Shown: positions 8,325 to 18,503, counted from the first letter of the stretch. The stretch is DNA of 42,134 nt from Acidithiobacillus ferrivorans (GCA_020723125.1 DYJM01000007.1:943-43076); one strand, 5' to 3'. Notes: a model not told the origin generated them from the letters alone. A program made the numbers and translations.

Positions 8325-9068
8325 CCACCATTGGGTCAGCAGATCCACATCCACCACAACGCGCGCACCCGCTTCGCGTCCTTGCAGAATCTGTGCGGGA
8401 GCCTGAGGCTCGCCGAGTTGATCAAGTACCCGCAGAGCCGATGAAAAATCCTGGTGTTGCGTGTATTCCGTTTGGGTAATCACCGTAGCCAGACCGGCAG
8501 AGACGGCAGAACGCAAGCCATTTTCCGAGTCTTCCAAAGCCAGGCAGTCCGCGGCCGGAAAACCCAATTGCCGCAGTACATACAAATAGATATCCGGAGC
8601 CGGCTTTTTGTGCGGCACAATATCGCCGGCACCAATGGTCCGGAATCGGCCCGGCCCATCTTTACCCAGGGTGCTTTTCAGCAAGGACTCCACATTGGCC
8701 GGGGTAGTCGTGGTCGCTATGGCTATGGGCAGCCCGACCTCTCTGGCAGCATTCAGCAGACGTTCTACGCCGGGGCGCAAGGGTAAAAGGCCCGCTTCCA
8801 TCATCTCCACATAAAAAGCCGTTTTCTGCTTGTGGATTCGGGCAATATCCGCATCACCGAGCTGCGGATATTCAGGGTGATCATTCAAAAAGCTGCGCAA
8901 GCGCTCCTTGCCACCGGTCACCTTCAAATAATATCCGTAGGTAGGGACATCCCATTCAAAGGGAAGGCCTGCAGCGGCAAAGGCTTGGTTGAAAGCCACA
9001 CGGTGAGCATCCCGCTCGGTATCCGCAAGAGTTCCGTCCACATCAAAAATCAGGGCGCGCAAGGGCAT
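8304..9068 (-). CDS. cbbY: CbbY-like HAD phosphatase
   Basis: HAD-superfamily phosphatase of 254 residues. Motif I is FDVDGTLADTE with nucleophile Asp9 and Asp11. A cap domain includes TGGKERLRSFL, as in CbbY. Motif II is ATTTT, motif III is HKKPAPDIY and motif IV is LEDSENGLRSA. Characterised CbbY enzymes remove xylulose-1,5-bisphosphate, an inhibitor of RuBisCO; this role here is inferred from similarity. No cbb genes are adjacent. ATG at 9068 with AGGA about 10 bases upstream. Its last bases are part of the 8285-8324 terminator. A related phosphoglucomutase/phosphatase of the same HAD subclass is the alternative. Confidence 0.8.
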   Translation of the reverse strand: MPLRALIFDVDGTLADTERDAHRVAFNQAFAAAGLPFEWDVPTYGYYLKVTGGKERLRSFLNDHPEYPQLGDADIARIHKQKTAFYVEMMEAGLLPLRPGVERLLNAAREVGLPIAIATTTTPANVESLLKSTLGKDGPGRFRTIGAGDIVPHKKPAPDIYLYVLRQLGFPAADCLALEDSENGLRSAVSAGLATVITQTEYTQHQDFSSALRVLDQLGEPQAPAQILQGREAGARVVVDVDLLTQWWEEKTPE

Positions 9069-9126
9069 AAGCTTTATTCCTGGTACAGAGTTGAGAATGA
9101 TGGCATTGTAAACAGAAGCTGCGAGA

Positions 9127-9154
9127 TTGCCAAAAACGCCGATCTCTGTTAAAC
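9127..9154 (+). promoter_or_regulatory. Candidate promoter for dksA
   Basis: TTGCCA (9127-9132) and TTAAAC (9149-9154) are separated by 16 bases in the 120-bp region between the divergent cbbY-like and dksA genes. The -35 is a good match and the -10 is modest. Found by eye only. Confidence 0.35.
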
Positions 9155-9188
9155 CTAGGCGGATTTATTACAAGGACAGGAAGATCAC

Positions 9189-9653
9189 ATGGCAGACCAA
9201 GCCTCTCAAACTGCTGGCATCAGCCCCAAAAATGTTCAGCAATACACTGCATTTGTTCCTTACGAACCGAAGCCTGGCGAAGAATACATGAACGACGCGC
9301 AAATCGCTCACTTCCAGAAAATTCTGGAAGACTGGCGCAGCGAGTTGATGGCTGAAGTCGATCGCACGGTACAGCACATGCAAATGGAAAATGTCAACTA
9401 CTCGGACCCTAATGATCGCGCCAGTCTCGAAACAGACATGGGTCTGGAATTACGGGCAAGGGACCGGGAACGCAAACTGATTCGCAAAATCACCCAGGCT
9501 CTGGATCGCATCAAGGAAAATGAATACGGTTATTGCGAATCCTGTGGTGTGGAAATTGGCCTGCGGCGTCTTGAAGCCAGACCAACGGCCACGCTTTGCA
9601 TTGATTGCAAAACACTTGAAGAAAAACGTGAAAAACAAATGGCACAGGACTGA
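9189..9653 (+). CDS. dksA: RNA polymerase-binding transcription factor DksA
   Basis: Binds the RNA polymerase secondary channel and, with ppGpp, adjusts initiation at rRNA, tRNA and amino acid promoters. 154 residues, near the E. coli length (151). A coiled coil covers about residues 35-110. The tip carries DPNDRAS (73-79), retaining the Asp-x-x-Asp-Arg-Ala needed for activity. A four-Cys zinc site is formed by Cys116, Cys119, Cys137 and Cys140. The ATG at 9189 is preceded by AGGAAGATCAC. It is the only plus-strand gene between 8271 and the right end, and ends 6 bp from the convergent tilS stop. Confidence 0.95.
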   Translation: MADQASQTAGISPKNVQQYTAFVPYEPKPGEEYMNDAQIAHFQKILEDWRSELMAEVDRTVQHMQMENVNYSDPNDRASLETDMGLELRARDRERKLIRKITQALDRIKENEYGYCESCGVEIGLRRLEARPTATLCIDCKTLEEKREKQMAQD

Positions 9654-9659
9654 AAAGTT

Positions 9660-11003
9660 TTATTTTCGGAGCAAGCAGAGCGCAGCGCCCCCTATGGGGG
9701 CGCGAACCCACGGGGCCAGATAATAGCCGGGAATGCACAATAAATGCCCGGCTTCATCCCACAGCAGGGGAATATTTGCCCGCCACTCGGGCGGGATGCC
9801 CGCCTCCAGCATGATATTTTTTACGGTTCGATGCTGTCCGTTGGCCATCCGTGACTGCTCGCCGTTTTGACGGCGCCGCCAGTATAAATCAACCTGGGCA
9901 CACTCGGCGCGCAAAGCATGACTGACTCCTTCTACAGGCCCTTGCGCCAGCAACCGGCATTCCCAGCCGCGAAAAGGAAGGGGCTGAGAAATATCCCAGC
10001 TACCCTCTTGCCAATTATCATCAAACTCCGGGGCACGACTTAGGTAGAGTACTTTCCCCTGAATCCTGCAGGAACCCCCTTCCCATTGAATGCTTTTAGC
10101 GGTAGCGGTCTTCAGTGCGTGCTGAAGGACCTCCAGACGCGCCCGGGTAGGTAATGGACACTGAAGACGTTGCAGCCAGCCCCGCAAAAACATCCTTTGC
10201 CGGGCCGGAGACAAGCGCTGCAAAAAGCTTAAGGACAAAGCGTCTTCCTTCAACTCGGGGTGTTCTGACTGGTGCTGGCCCCAATACATGGCAAACCAGT
10301 CATCGACGAGTTCGTGAACATCGCCCAGATTTTCTGTCGTTCGGGCCACGGTGGCCACAGCGTGTGGCCAACCGAGATTTTCGAGCAGCGGCAACAACTG
10401 CTCACGAACACGGGTCCGGTCATAACGGGGATCCCGATTCGCAGGATCGGAAATATAGGGGATTTTCTTTTCCTGGAGGTAGTCCAGCAGCTCCTGTTTG
10501 GTAAACTGTAAAAAAGGGCGAAGCAACACCCCTGCCCCCAAGGGTTTTTGCTGGGGCATGGCAGACAGTCCGGCAATACCCGCACCCCGCAATAACTGCA
10601 GGAAAAAAGTCTCGGCCTGATCTTGCTGATGTTGCGCGGTCAGCAGATAGTCCCCGGCCTGCAACTGTGCGGCCAGCAACGCATAACGACCGCGACGGGC
10701 CCGATCTTCCGGGCCTTCTCCTGAAGTTTCTGGAGGTAAATGCAGCACCGTACAGGAGACACCCAGGGCGTTGGCCTGCGCAACGCAGAAACGCGCCCAG
10801 TCCGGGCTCTCGGCGTGCCAGCCATGATCAACATGCAAGGCTCGCACCGGACAACCCAATGCCACCAGGGCGACCAGCAAGGCGGTTGAATCTGATCCGC
10901 CACTATAGGCCACAAAAAACGGTCGCTCCCGGGGCAGGAGCGCCCATTTTTGGAGAAGGCTCTGGAGCTTTAGCTCCAGATCAGGCCGCGCCGACCACTC
11001 CAT
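9660..11003 (-). CDS. tilS: tRNA(Ile)-lysidine synthase
   Basis: Modifies C34 of tRNA(Ile2) to lysidine using ATP and lysine, so that it reads AUA. 447 residues. The N-terminal PP-loop ATPase has SGGSDS at residues 34-39, followed by [10 protein letters not shown]. The middle domain carries [16 protein letters not shown], typical of the family. The C-terminal tRNA-binding domain ends with [20 protein letters not shown]. It overlaps the end of accA by 23 bp and is the last gene of the long minus-strand cluster. A GC-rich 8-bp hairpin at 9685-9703 lies inside its last codons. Confidence 0.92.
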   Translation of the reverse strand: MEWSARPDLELKLQSLLQKWALLPRERPFFVAYSGGSDSTALLVALVALGCPVRALHVDHGWHAESPDWARFCVAQANALGVSCTVLHLPPETSGEGPEDRARRGRYALLAAQLQAGDYLLTAQHQQDQAETFFLQLLRGAGIAGLSAMPQQKPLGAGVLLRPFLQFTKQELLDYLQEKKIPYISDPANRDPRYDRTRVREQLLPLLENLGWPHAVATVARTTENLGDVHELVDDWFAMYWGQHQSEHPELKEDALSLSFLQRLSPARQRMFLRGWLQRLQCPLPTRARLEVLQHALKTATAKSIQWEGGSCRIQGKVLYLSRAPEFDDNWQEGSWDISQPLPFRGWECRLLAQGPVEGVSHALRAECAQVDLYWRRRQNGEQSRMANGQHRTVKNIMLEAGIPPEWRANIPLLWDEAGHLLCIPGYYLAPWVRAPIGGAALCLLRK

Positions 11004-11931
11004 AGTGCATCAGGCGTTCATAACGGGTGGTCAGTAATTTACTGGTATCCATCGCTTTCAGTTCATCGAGATGCTGGGCAAAACGCTCCCGGACCAAAGT
11101 GAAAACCGCTTCCGGATCACGATGGGCACCGCCCAGAGGTTCAACCAGGACTTCGTCTACCAGTCCGAGAGACTGTAAACGGCGAGCGGTAATGCCGAGG
11201 GTTTCTGCCGCTTCCGCTGCCATTCCTGCATCTTTCCAGAGAATGGACGCACAGCCTTCCGGTGAAATAACGGAATAAACACTGTATTCCAGCATCAGCA
11301 TCCGATCACCCACGCCAATGGCGAGCGCGCCGCCTGACCCGCCTTCGCCAATGACAGTACAGATGATGGGGACGGCGAGATCGGACATGACTGCCAGATT
11401 CCGGGCAATGGCTTCACTTTGGCCGCGTTCCTCCGCACCGATTCCAGGATAGGCACCGGGTGTATCAATAAACGTGAACACCGGCAATTGAAAGCGCTCG
11501 GCCAAACGCAAGAGGCGCAGCGCCTTGCGATACCCCTCAGGGCGCGGCATACCAAAATTGCGCTGGATTTTTTCCTTGGTATCGCGCCCTTTTTGATGTC
11601 CCATCCAGACAATCGGCTGATCATTGAAGCGGGCCAAGCCGCCGATGATGGCCTGATCATCAGCAAAAGCGCGGTCTCCGGCCAGAATTTGCACTTCACT
11701 GAACAGGGCCCGCACATAATCGAGGGTATAGGGGCGCTGGGGATGGCGCGCCACCTGCACGGTCTGCCAGGCACCCAGCTTACTGTATATGCGCTGCAGC
11801 TCCTTGCGGGCCTTCACTTCGAGGCGTTTGATTTCATCGGCAATACCGGGCTGATTCAGAGCACGCAGCTCTTCTACCTTGGCTTCCAGCTCCGCCACTT
11901 CCTGTTCAAAATCCAGATAACTGATTTTCAT
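10981..11931 (-). CDS. accA: Acetyl-CoA carboxylase carboxyltransferase subunit alpha
   Basis: With AccD it transfers the carboxyl group from biotin-BCCP to acetyl-CoA, giving malonyl-CoA for fatty acid synthesis. 316 residues. Clear motifs: [31 protein letters not shown] and [10 protein letters not shown]. The ATG at 11931 ([10 protein letters not shown]) has AGGAG 5 bases upstream; a GTG at 11937 is too close to that site. It lies 30 bp after dnaE and overlaps tilS. Confidence 0.95.
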   Translation of the reverse strand: MKISYLDFEQEVAELEAKVEELRALNQPGIADEIKRLEVKARKELQRIYSKLGAWQTVQVARHPQRPYTLDYVRALFSEVQILAGDRAFADDQAIIGGLARFNDQPIVWMGHQKGRDTKEKIQRNFGMPRPEGYRKALRLLRLAERFQLPVFTFIDTPGAYPGIGAEERGQSEAIARNLAVMSDLAVPIICTVIGEGGSGGALAIGVGDRMLMLEYSVYSVISPEGCASILWKDAGMAAEAAETLGITARRLQSLGLVDEVLVEPLGGAHRDPEAVFTLVRERFAQHLDELKAMDTSKLLTTRYERLMHYGVVGAA

Positions 11932-11961
11932 TGGCACTCCTGAACAATCTGAAAACTGACC

Positions 11962-14900
11962 TCAGGCGGGACGCCGGGTCTTGCGCTGTCCACGTTCCAG
12001 AGGAATCACATTATTTACCAGCGAAGTGGCAGCACGGTACGTCCACTGCCATTGATATCCCCCGGGCATATGCGCCTGCAGTGCCGTCAGGGCTTCTTCA
12101 CTCGCCACAAAACTTAAGCTTTCCGGCACTTTTAACAGCACCTGCAGGTCATTGTCCACCGGTAAATGCAGGAGCAGACGCACAGAACCCGGATATTGCT
12201 GAAGCCAGTCACGTAAAAGTTCGGGAGCCAGCGACTCACCCTGAGGAATTTCCACGACCAATTGGGTTGCCAACTCTTCACGTGCCCGCTGGCGATCCAG
12301 CACCCGCAGGGCGCTGAGCCGCAGACCACCGGAATAACCGTCTTCGCCAACCTCACCCAGGACCAGCACGGGTTCTTCCCCTTCTCCGATTTTCCCCGCC
12401 TGGGCCCAGACTTCGGCAAATACCACCACCTCCAGACGCGCTACACCATCATCCAGGGTCAGAAAATGAATGCGATCGCCCCTTTTGGTTCGGGTACTGC
12501 GCCGCGCCACGACCAATCCGGCCACCAGTACGACAGACCCCGCTGCAACATTTCCCAAAGGCTGCACACCCAGCTCGGCAAGCTCCGCACGAAGATCATC
12601 CATGGGGTGGCCGCTGAAATAAAAGCCCAGGGTTTCCCGTTCCTGACGCAGAACTTCCGTGGAGGTCCATGGCTCAGCATGACAAATGGGCGGTGCGACA
12701 GGCAATGCTTCCAGTCCGTCAAAAAGGGACTCCTGCAGACTGGCCTGGCTTTGCTGAAATTGGGCGGCAGCTTCGATGGCACTGTCCAGAGAAGCCATCA
12801 GGTCCGCTCTGGACACCTGCCAGTCATCCATGGCACCGGCCCGAATCAATGCCTCCAGCGCGCGGCGGTTGATTTTTTGGTTATCTACCCGACAAAGCAG
12901 ATCAAAGAGACTGCTGAAAGGTCCTTCTCTTCGCGCTTCGAGAATGCTTTGAATGGCCGCTCGTCCCAGGCCCTTGATCGCCCCCAGACCGAACCGGATA
13001 TCCTGCTTGCCTTCGGGTTTGAACTCCAGACCACTGCATTGCACGCTGGGCGGGGCAATGCGCAGGCCCATGCGCTGACATTCGGCAATCATCGCCACGA
13101 CCTTGTCGGTATGGTCCATATCCGCAGTCAGTACCGCCGCCATGAAAAACTGGGGATAATGGGCCTTGAGATAAGCCGTCTGATAGGAAACCAGGGCGTA
13201 GGCGGCAGAATGGGATTTGTTGAAACCATATTCTGCAAATTTTTCCATCAGGTCGAAAATGGCGCCTGCCTGATCGGGTTGCAGGCCATTTTTATGGGCG
13301 CCCTCCAGAAAAATACTGCGTTGTTTGGCCATTTCTTCGGGCTTTTTCTTGCCCATGGCGCGGCGCAGCAAATCGGCCCCCCCCAGGGAATAGCCCGCCA
13401 GAACCTGCGCCGATTGCATGACCTGCTCCTGATAAACAATGACGCCGTAGGTTTCCTTGAGAATGGGTTCGAGATTGGCGTGCAAGTAACTGACCTGGGC
13501 CTTGCCATGCTTGCGGGCAATAAAATCGTCCACCATACCTGACTGCAAGGGACCGGGACGAAACAGGGCGACCAGGGCGACAATATCTTCAAAAGTGTCG
13601 GGTTGCAGACGCCGCACCAGATCACGCATGCCCGATGATTCCAGCTGAAACACAGCCACGGTTTCCGTGGATCTCAGCAGCGCGAAAGTTTCCGGATCAT
13701 CGAGTGGGAGTTGCTGAATATCCAGGGGCGCACGGTCCTCCGCGACGGCAGCGGCATTAATCAGCTTCACCGCCATGTCAATGATGGTCAGGGTGCGCAG
13801 ACCCAAAAAATCGAATTTGACCAGACCCATTTTTTCGACATCATCCTTGTCGAGCTGGGTCACATTACCACCACCCCCGGAGCTATCCGTAAATAGCGGT
13901 AAACGATCCGCCAGCGGCTCTGGAGAAATGACAACCCCCCCCGCATGGGTGGAAGCATGGCGCGGCAATCCCTCCAGACGCAAGGCAATATCCAGAAGAT
14001 CACGGACGTCGTCTTCTTCGGTCTGGCGGCGCCGCAACTCTTCGGATTCTTCCAGGGCCTTGGCCAGGGTCATGCCCAAATCACCGGGCACCAGCTTGGC
14101 GAGCTGGTCCACAAACCCGTAGGGCAGTCCCAGCACCCGGCCAACGTCCCGGACTACCGCCCGCGCCTTCATGGTTCCAAAGGTAATGATCTGACCGACC
14201 CGGTCGCGGCCATATTTTTCAGCGACATACTGAATGACCCGGTCGCGCTGATCCATACAGAAATCCACGTCAAAATCGGGCATGGAAACCCGTTCAGGAT
14301 TCAGAAAGCGTTCAAAAAGCAGGCCATTGCTGATCGGATCGAGGTCGGTGATCCCCAGGGCATAGGCCACCAGAGAACCGGCTCCCGAACCGCGTCCGGG
14401 TCCGACCGGAACCCCGTTATTCTTGGCCCATTGGATAAAGTCCGCCACAATCAGAAAATAACCGGGGAAGCCCATTTGCTGGATCACCCCCACTTCACGC
14501 AGCAGGCGTTCATGGTAGGGTAAGCGGTCTTCGGCCCCAATTCCCAGGGTATTCAGGCGCGTCTGCAACCCTTTCTGAGCCGCTTCATGCAGATATTCAT
14601 CCACAGACTGGCCTTCAGGAATCGGATAATCCGGCAAGGCGTATTTTCCTAGTACCAACTCCAGATTACAGCGCTTGGCAATTTCTACCGTGTTATCACA
14701 GGCTTCGGGTAAATCCGCAAAAAGTGTCCGCATTTCCTCTGGACTCCGCAAGCGATGTTCGGCGGTAAAACGTCGCGGTCGGCGGGGATCGTCCAGGGTC
14801 AGCCCCGCAGCAATGCATTGACGGGCATCGAAGGCGGCAAAATCTGCGGCATCCAGAAAATGGGCATTATTGGTAGCCACCACCGGCAAATCCAGCTTTT

Positions 14901-15468
14901 CGGCCATGGCCAGTGTTGCTTGCAGCAGACTTTCCTGATCTTTTTCGCCATTGCGTTGCAGTTCCAGATAAAAGCGTTCGGGAAACCAGTCTGCATAGCG
15001 TTTTGCCAAGCGTTCAGCCTGCGCGTTATCGTGGCGCAGCAAAGCCCGACCGATTTCACCCTGCCCCGCTGCGGAAAGGGCAATCAATCCCTCACTGGCA
15101 TGCTGCAGCCATTCGGCAGCAATTTGCGGGCGGCCCTGCTGATGTCCCTCCAGATAGGCGCGACTCAACAGACGGCTGAGATTGGCGTAACCGGTTTTGT
15201 TCATGCACAACAAGATCAGGCTGGCAGGGCGGTCTGCATCGCCCTCATCGTGGACCCAGATTTCACTCCCGATCAGTGGTTTCACGCCCTGACTGCGGGC
15301 GGCGTTATAAAACTTCACCAGAGCAAAAAGATTACCGTGATCGGTAATCGCGACGGCTGGCATATTTTTTTCGGCACAGCGCTTGGCCAGCGCCTTGACC
15401 GGAATAATGCCATCCTCCAGCGAATATTCGGAATGCACATGAAGATGGACAAAAGTCGGTTCACTCAC
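11962..15468 (-). CDS. dnaE: DNA polymerase III subunit alpha
   Basis: The catalytic subunit of the replicative polymerase, 1168 residues. An N-terminal PHP domain begins with HLHVHSEYSLEDG. The palm carries PDFDVDFC (397-404) with Asp400 and Asp402, and the third catalytic Asp is Asp553 in KFDFLGLRTL. A helix-hairpin-helix region and an OB fold (VLVAGLVVARRSTRTKRGDR) follow. The start codon is GTG; its GTGA overlaps the rnhB stop by 4 bases, so the two genes are translationally coupled. accA follows after 30 bp. Confidence 0.95.
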   Translation of the reverse strand: MSEPTFVHLHVHSEYSLEDGIIPVKALAKRCAEKNMPAVAITDHGNLFALVKFYNAARSQGVKPLIGSEIWVHDEGDADRPASLILLCMNKTGYANLSRLLSRAYLEGHQQGRPQIAAEWLQHASEGLIALSAAGQGEIGRALLRHDNAQAERLAKRYADWFPERFYLELQRNGEKDQESLLQATLAMAEKLDLPVVATNNAHFLDAADFAAFDARQCIAAGLTLDDPRRPRRFTAEHRLRSPEEMRTLFADLPEACDNTVEIAKRCNLELVLGKYALPDYPIPEGQSVDEYLHEAAQKGLQTRLNTLGIGAEDRLPYHERLLREVGVIQQMGFPGYFLIVADFIQWAKNNGVPVGPGRGSGAGSLVAYALGITDLDPISNGLLFERFLNPERVSMPDFDVDFCMDQRDRVIQYVAEKYGRDRVGQIITFGTMKARAVVRDVGRVLGLPYGFVDQLAKLVPGDLGMTLAKALEESEELRRRQTEEDDVRDLLDIALRLEGLPRHASTHAGGVVISPEPLADRLPLFTDSSGGGGNVTQLDKDDVEKMGLVKFDFLGLRTLTIIDMAVKLINAAAVAEDRAPLDIQQLPLDDPETFALLRSTETVAVFQLESSGMRDLVRRLQPDTFEDIVALVALFRPGPLQSGMVDDFIARKHGKAQVSYLHANLEPILKETYGVIVYQEQVMQSAQVLAGYSLGGADLLRRAMGKKKPEEMAKQRSIFLEGAHKNGLQPDQAGAIFDLMEKFAEYGFNKSHSAAYALVSYQTAYLKAHYPQFFMAAVLTADMDHTDKVVAMIAECQRMGLRIAPPSVQCSGLEFKPEGKQDIRFGLGAIKGLGRAAIQSILEARREGPFSSLFDLLCRVDNQKINRRALEALIRAGAMDDWQVSRADLMASLDSAIEAAAQFQQSQASLQESLFDGLEALPVAPPICHAEPWTSTEVLRQERETLGFYFSGHPMDDLRAELAELGVQPLGNVAAGSVVLVAGLVVARRSTRTKRGDRIHFLTLDDGVARLEVVVFAEVWAQAGKIGEGEEPVLVLGEVGEDGYSGGLRLSALRVLDRQRAREELATQLVVEIPQGESLAPELLRDWLQQYPGSVRLLLHLPVDNDLQVLLKVPESLSFVASEEALTALQAHMPGGYQWQWTYRAATSLVNNVIPLERGQRKTRRPA

Positions 15469-16097
15469 TGCTTTGCCTCCCAGGCTCGATCCACCGGAGC
15501 AAAACCACGTCGATGCAGCGGACAGGGTCCATAGCGCTGTAATGCCTGCAGATGGACGGCGGTTCCATAACCCATGTGCCGGGCCAAGCCATAATGCGGA
15601 TAATAAGCATCCAACACCTGCATGGCCTGATCCCTGGCCACCTTGGCGAGAATACTGGCCGCCGCAATAGCATCTACCCGACCATCGCCGCCCACCAGAG
15701 TCTCAACCTGCCAACCGGGCGGTGACTGGTTACCATCAACGACAATACGCTCGGGACGCACTGGCAGGGCTGCAATGGCCCGAGACATGGCCCTCAACGA
15801 GGCCTGTAAAATATTGTAGCGCTCAATTTCCCAAACTGCAGCCCAGCTCAACGACCAGGCCCGGGCTTCCTGCCGAATTCTGGCAGCCCATTGCAAACGG
15901 GCCTTGGCGGTCATTTTCTTGGAGTCGTTCAGGCCGTACAGAGGTTCCCGCAAAATCACCGCCGCCGCAATGACTGGCCCTGCCAGCGGACCACGACCGG
16001 CTTCATCCACACCCGCGCAAGCAGGACCACAGTGCTCCAACAGCGGAGCTTTCCCTGATGTGGCACTCATCGCGAGCTTATTCATGGCAATAACCAT
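15465..16097 (-). CDS. rnhB: Ribonuclease HII
   Basis: Removes ribonucleotides and RNA from RNA-DNA hybrids. 210 residues from the chosen start, near the family norm. GVDEAGRGPLAGPV holds catalytic Asp31 and Glu32; VDGN and AAASILAKVARD supply further active-site residues. Starts considered: ATG at 16097 (AAAGGTC upstream) or ATG at 16085. The frame is open to a GTG at 16193, but that leader would be encoded by the dispersed repeat at 16176-16201, so I reject it. It lies 115 bp after lpxB and overlaps dnaE by 4 bp. Confidence 0.88.
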   Translation of the reverse strand: MVIAMNKLAMSATSGKAPLLEHCGPACAGVDEAGRGPLAGPVIAAAVILREPLYGLNDSKKMTAKARLQWAARIRQEARAWSLSWAAVWEIERYNILQASLRAMSRAIAALPVRPERIVVDGNQSPPGWQVETLVGGDGRVDAIAAASILAKVARDQAMQVLDAYYPHYGLARHMGYGTAVHLQALQRYGPCPLHRRGFAPVDRAWEAKQ

Positions 16098-16175
16098 TTT
16101 TACTTGACCTTTCATTTTAATGGCAGATGTCCTGACGGGTGCAGGATTTCGCCATGAACAACAACGGCTCAGCAC

Positions 16176-16201
16176 ATGCTGCAAAGCATCCACGGCAACT
16201 G
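16176..16201 (-). repeat. Dispersed palindromic repeat, copy B
   Basis: Read on the minus strand it begins CAGTTGCCGTGG and ends TTTGCAGCAT. It matches 25 of 26 bases of 5294-5319. It starts 11 bases after the lpxB stop codon, in the lpxB-rnhB gap. Here the second hairpin is perfect: ATGCT/AGCAT around TTGC. Confidence 0.75.
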
Positions 16202-16212
16202 TGGTTTCAAGA

Positions 16213-17340
16213 TCATGTAAGCATCTTCCGCAATACCTGTTGCAGTGCTTCCGGGGAATCCCCCCCTAACAAACTGCGTATGGGCTTGAGCCGTTGCACC
16301 TGCTCCTGCCCGGCTTCGGTGAATAATGGTAAAAGCGCTGCAGCAACCCGCTCCGGCGTAAAGGCGTCCTGCAAAAACTCTGGATAAACAGACTCCTTGA
16401 GTAAAATATTGGGCATCGCCACAAAAGGTGTTTTGACCAGACGCCGCGCAAATGCGTAGGTCAGGGCATTCAGGGCATAAACCACTACCGCCGGACGTTC
16501 CATCAGCGCGGTTTCCAGGGTCGCCGTTCCGGAAGCCACCAGTACCACATTGGCGGCTGACAGTACAGTGCGGGTTTGGGCAATAATCACCAGAGCATCG
16601 CAGGGGCCGGCTCCATGTTCCCACTGGCGCTTCCAGACCGACGCCAGTTCATCGCGAGCCAGAGCCACGACAATTTTCAACCGGGGCATTTGCTCGCGCA
16701 GCAAACTTGCGGTTTGCGCATAACGGCGGGAAAGTTTTTCCAGCTCACCACGCCGACTGCCGGGCAGCAAGGCGAGCACCTGATCCTCCGCCGCGAACCC
16801 CAGGGCCGCCCGGGCCGTCAAACGATCGGGTGCAGCGGCCGTCTGCGCCAGCAAAGGATGGGCCAGAACCTGCACCGGAACACCGGCATCAGCATAAAAG
16901 GGAACTTCGAAGGGGAAAAGCACCAGCATTTGATCAACAATCTGCTTGATTTGATGAATGCGCTGCCCGCGCCAGGCCCAAATCTGCGGTCCCACCACAT
17001 AAAGGACGCGGATCCCCAGCGCCTTGGCCGCCCTGGCAATGCGCATATTGAATGCCGGATGATCAATCAGAATGACACAAGTGGGTCTTTCTTTTTTCAG
17101 GTGCGATACAATCTGATGATAGAGTCGGCGCAGTGTTCCATAATGGCGCAGCACCTCCACCAGACCAATAATGGCCAGCACCTCTCCGTCGGCAATGTTC
17201 TCAACTCCTGCCGCCTGCAGACGCGAACCCACCACCCCGGACCAATGTAAATCCAGACCGGCTGCCGCCGCATCTTCCATGATTTCCAGCCCGAGATTTT
17301 CCCCGGAACGCTCTACAGCAAGGATAAACACCTTGCCCAA
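16213..17340 (-). CDS. lpxB: Lipid-A-disaccharide synthase
   Basis: Joins UDP-2,3-diacyl-sugar and lipid X to make the lipid A disaccharide; a GT19 enzyme of the inner membrane. 375 residues with a TTG start at 17338-17340, which begins 5 bp after the gnnB stop and has AAGG 10 bases upstream; a GTG at 17331 is possible. Family motifs: VGPQIWAWRGQRIHQIK, LFPFEVPFY, LLPGSRRGEL, and VASGTATLETALMERPAVV near the donor site. The usual N-terminal GE(A/T)SGD reads VERSGEN (residues 9-15). Its place just after gnnA-gnnB suggests its substrates carry amide-linked 3-acyl chains. Confidence 0.92.
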   Translation of the reverse strand: MGKVFILAVERSGENLGLEIMEDAAAAGLDLHWSGVVGSRLQAAGVENIADGEVLAIIGLVEVLRHYGTLRRLYHQIVSHLKKERPTCVILIDHPAFNMRIARAAKALGIRVLYVVGPQIWAWRGQRIHQIKQIVDQMLVLFPFEVPFYADAGVPVQVLAHPLLAQTAAAPDRLTARAALGFAAEDQVLALLPGSRRGELEKLSRRYAQTASLLREQMPRLKIVVALARDELASVWKRQWEHGAGPCDALVIIAQTRTVLSAANVVLVASGTATLETALMERPAVVVYALNALTYAFARRLVKTPFVAMPNILLKESVYPEFLQDAFTPERVAAALLPLFTEAGQEQVQRLKPIRSLLGGDSPEALQQVLRKMLT

Positions 17341-17345
17341 TGCAA

Positions 17346-18455
17346 TTAAACCTTCAGGGTGCGACGAATCACCCCGGCCACCCGCGCAACCTGTGCCTCT
17401 TGCAACTCGGGAAACATGGGCAGGGACAAAACCCGCTCCGCCATTTTGTCCGCTACCGGGCAATGGCACTGGGGCTGATCAGCAAACATTTTCTGGCGAT
17501 GACCAGGTATGGGGTAGTAAATGGCACTGGCAATCTGCTCTGCCTGCAAGGCAGCCTTCACCGCATCCCGACCTTCCAACTGAATCGTATATTGGTGATA
17601 TACATGCTGATAGCCTTCCGGGGTATGGGGCAACTGCAGATCCAGTTCGGCCAGATGCTCGGCATACCAGGCGGCTGCCCGCTGACGTCCGGCATTGTAA
17701 GCAGCAAGATGGGGAAATTCCGTGCGCAAAATCAAGGCCTGCATTTCATCCAGTCGACTGTTATAACCCAGCACATCATGATGATAAGTCTGCCATGAAC
17801 CATGATTGCGCAAGCCCCGTAATTGTTTTTCCAGTTCCGGATCATTGGTCACCACCATGCCGCCATCACCAGCACCGCCAAGATTTTTGCTGGGAAAAAA
17901 GGAAAAACAGCCGATATCACCAAAGCTTCCCACCGCACGCCCATGAATACTGGCCCCAATAGCCTGGGCACAATCTTCAATGACCTTCAGATGATACCGT
18001 TGCGCCACAGACATGATGGCAGGCATATCCGCAGGCAGGCCATAAAGATGCACTGGAATAATGGCTTTCGTGCGCTCGGTGATGGCCGCTTCAACAAGTG
18101 ACGCGGTCAGCACATAATTTTGCGGGTCCACGTCCACAAAGACCGGCTTGGCCCCCACGTAAAGGACCGCTTCTGCCGTAGCAATAAAGGTGAAGGTAGG
18201 CACAATGACCTCATCCCCAGGCCCAATCCCCAAGGCACGCAGAGCCAGCAGCAAGGCATCTGTTCCCGACGCGCAACCTACCCCATGGGCTACTCCACAG
18301 AGTTGGGCCACATCCTGTTCCAGAGCACGACCGTGTTCACCGAGGATAAAACCCGCCTGATCCAGAATTTTTCCCAGTCCGGCAAGAATGTCTTCACGCA
18401 GTGGCTGAAAATGTGCACGCAAATCGACCATGGGAATGGCTGTACTATGACTCAT
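17346..18455 (-). CDS. gnnB: UDP-3-oxo-GlcNAc aminotransferase, GnnB type
   Basis: A DegT/DnrJ/EryC1 (fold type I) PLP aminotransferase of 369 residues. Lys190 in FFPSKNLGG is the expected PLP Schiff-base residue, Asp161 in EDCAQAIGAS contacts the pyridine nitrogen, and GCASGTDALLLAL binds the phosphate. In Acidithiobacillus ferrooxidans, GnnB uses glutamate to aminate the 3-keto sugar made by GnnA, giving UDP-GlcNAc3N. The same place between lpxA and lpxB makes this assignment strong. It lies 48 bp after gnnA and 5 bp before lpxB. Without context it would be called a generic sugar aminotransferase. Confidence 0.88.
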   Translation of the reverse strand: MSHSTAIPMVDLRAHFQPLREDILAGLGKILDQAGFILGEHGRALEQDVAQLCGVAHGVGCASGTDALLLALRALGIGPGDEVIVPTFTFIATAEAVLYVGAKPVFVDVDPQNYVLTASLVEAAITERTKAIIPVHLYGLPADMPAIMSVAQRYHLKVIEDCAQAIGASIHGRAVGSFGDIGCFSFFPSKNLGGAGDGGMVVTNDPELEKQLRGLRNHGSWQTYHHDVLGYNSRLDEMQALILRTEFPHLAAYNAGRQRAAAWYAEHLAELDLQLPHTPEGYQHVYHQYTIQLEGRDAVKAALQAEQIASAIYYPIPGHRQKMFADQPQCHCPVADKMAERVLSLPMFPELQEAQVARVAGVIRRTLKV

Positions 18456-18503
18456 GTATTGATATCCTGTTTAAAAATCCATTGACTGGGTCTGGTCCAT
18501 CCC

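Noticed and set aside
9685..9703. 8-bp GC hairpin as a terminator between dksA and tilS
   Set aside because: The stem is perfect but no T run follows on either strand, and it lies inside tilS codons that fit the family C-terminus.
16098..16193. N-terminal extension of RNase HII from a GTG at 16193
   Set aside because: The extra residues would be encoded largely by the dispersed repeat and are absent from the RNase HII family.
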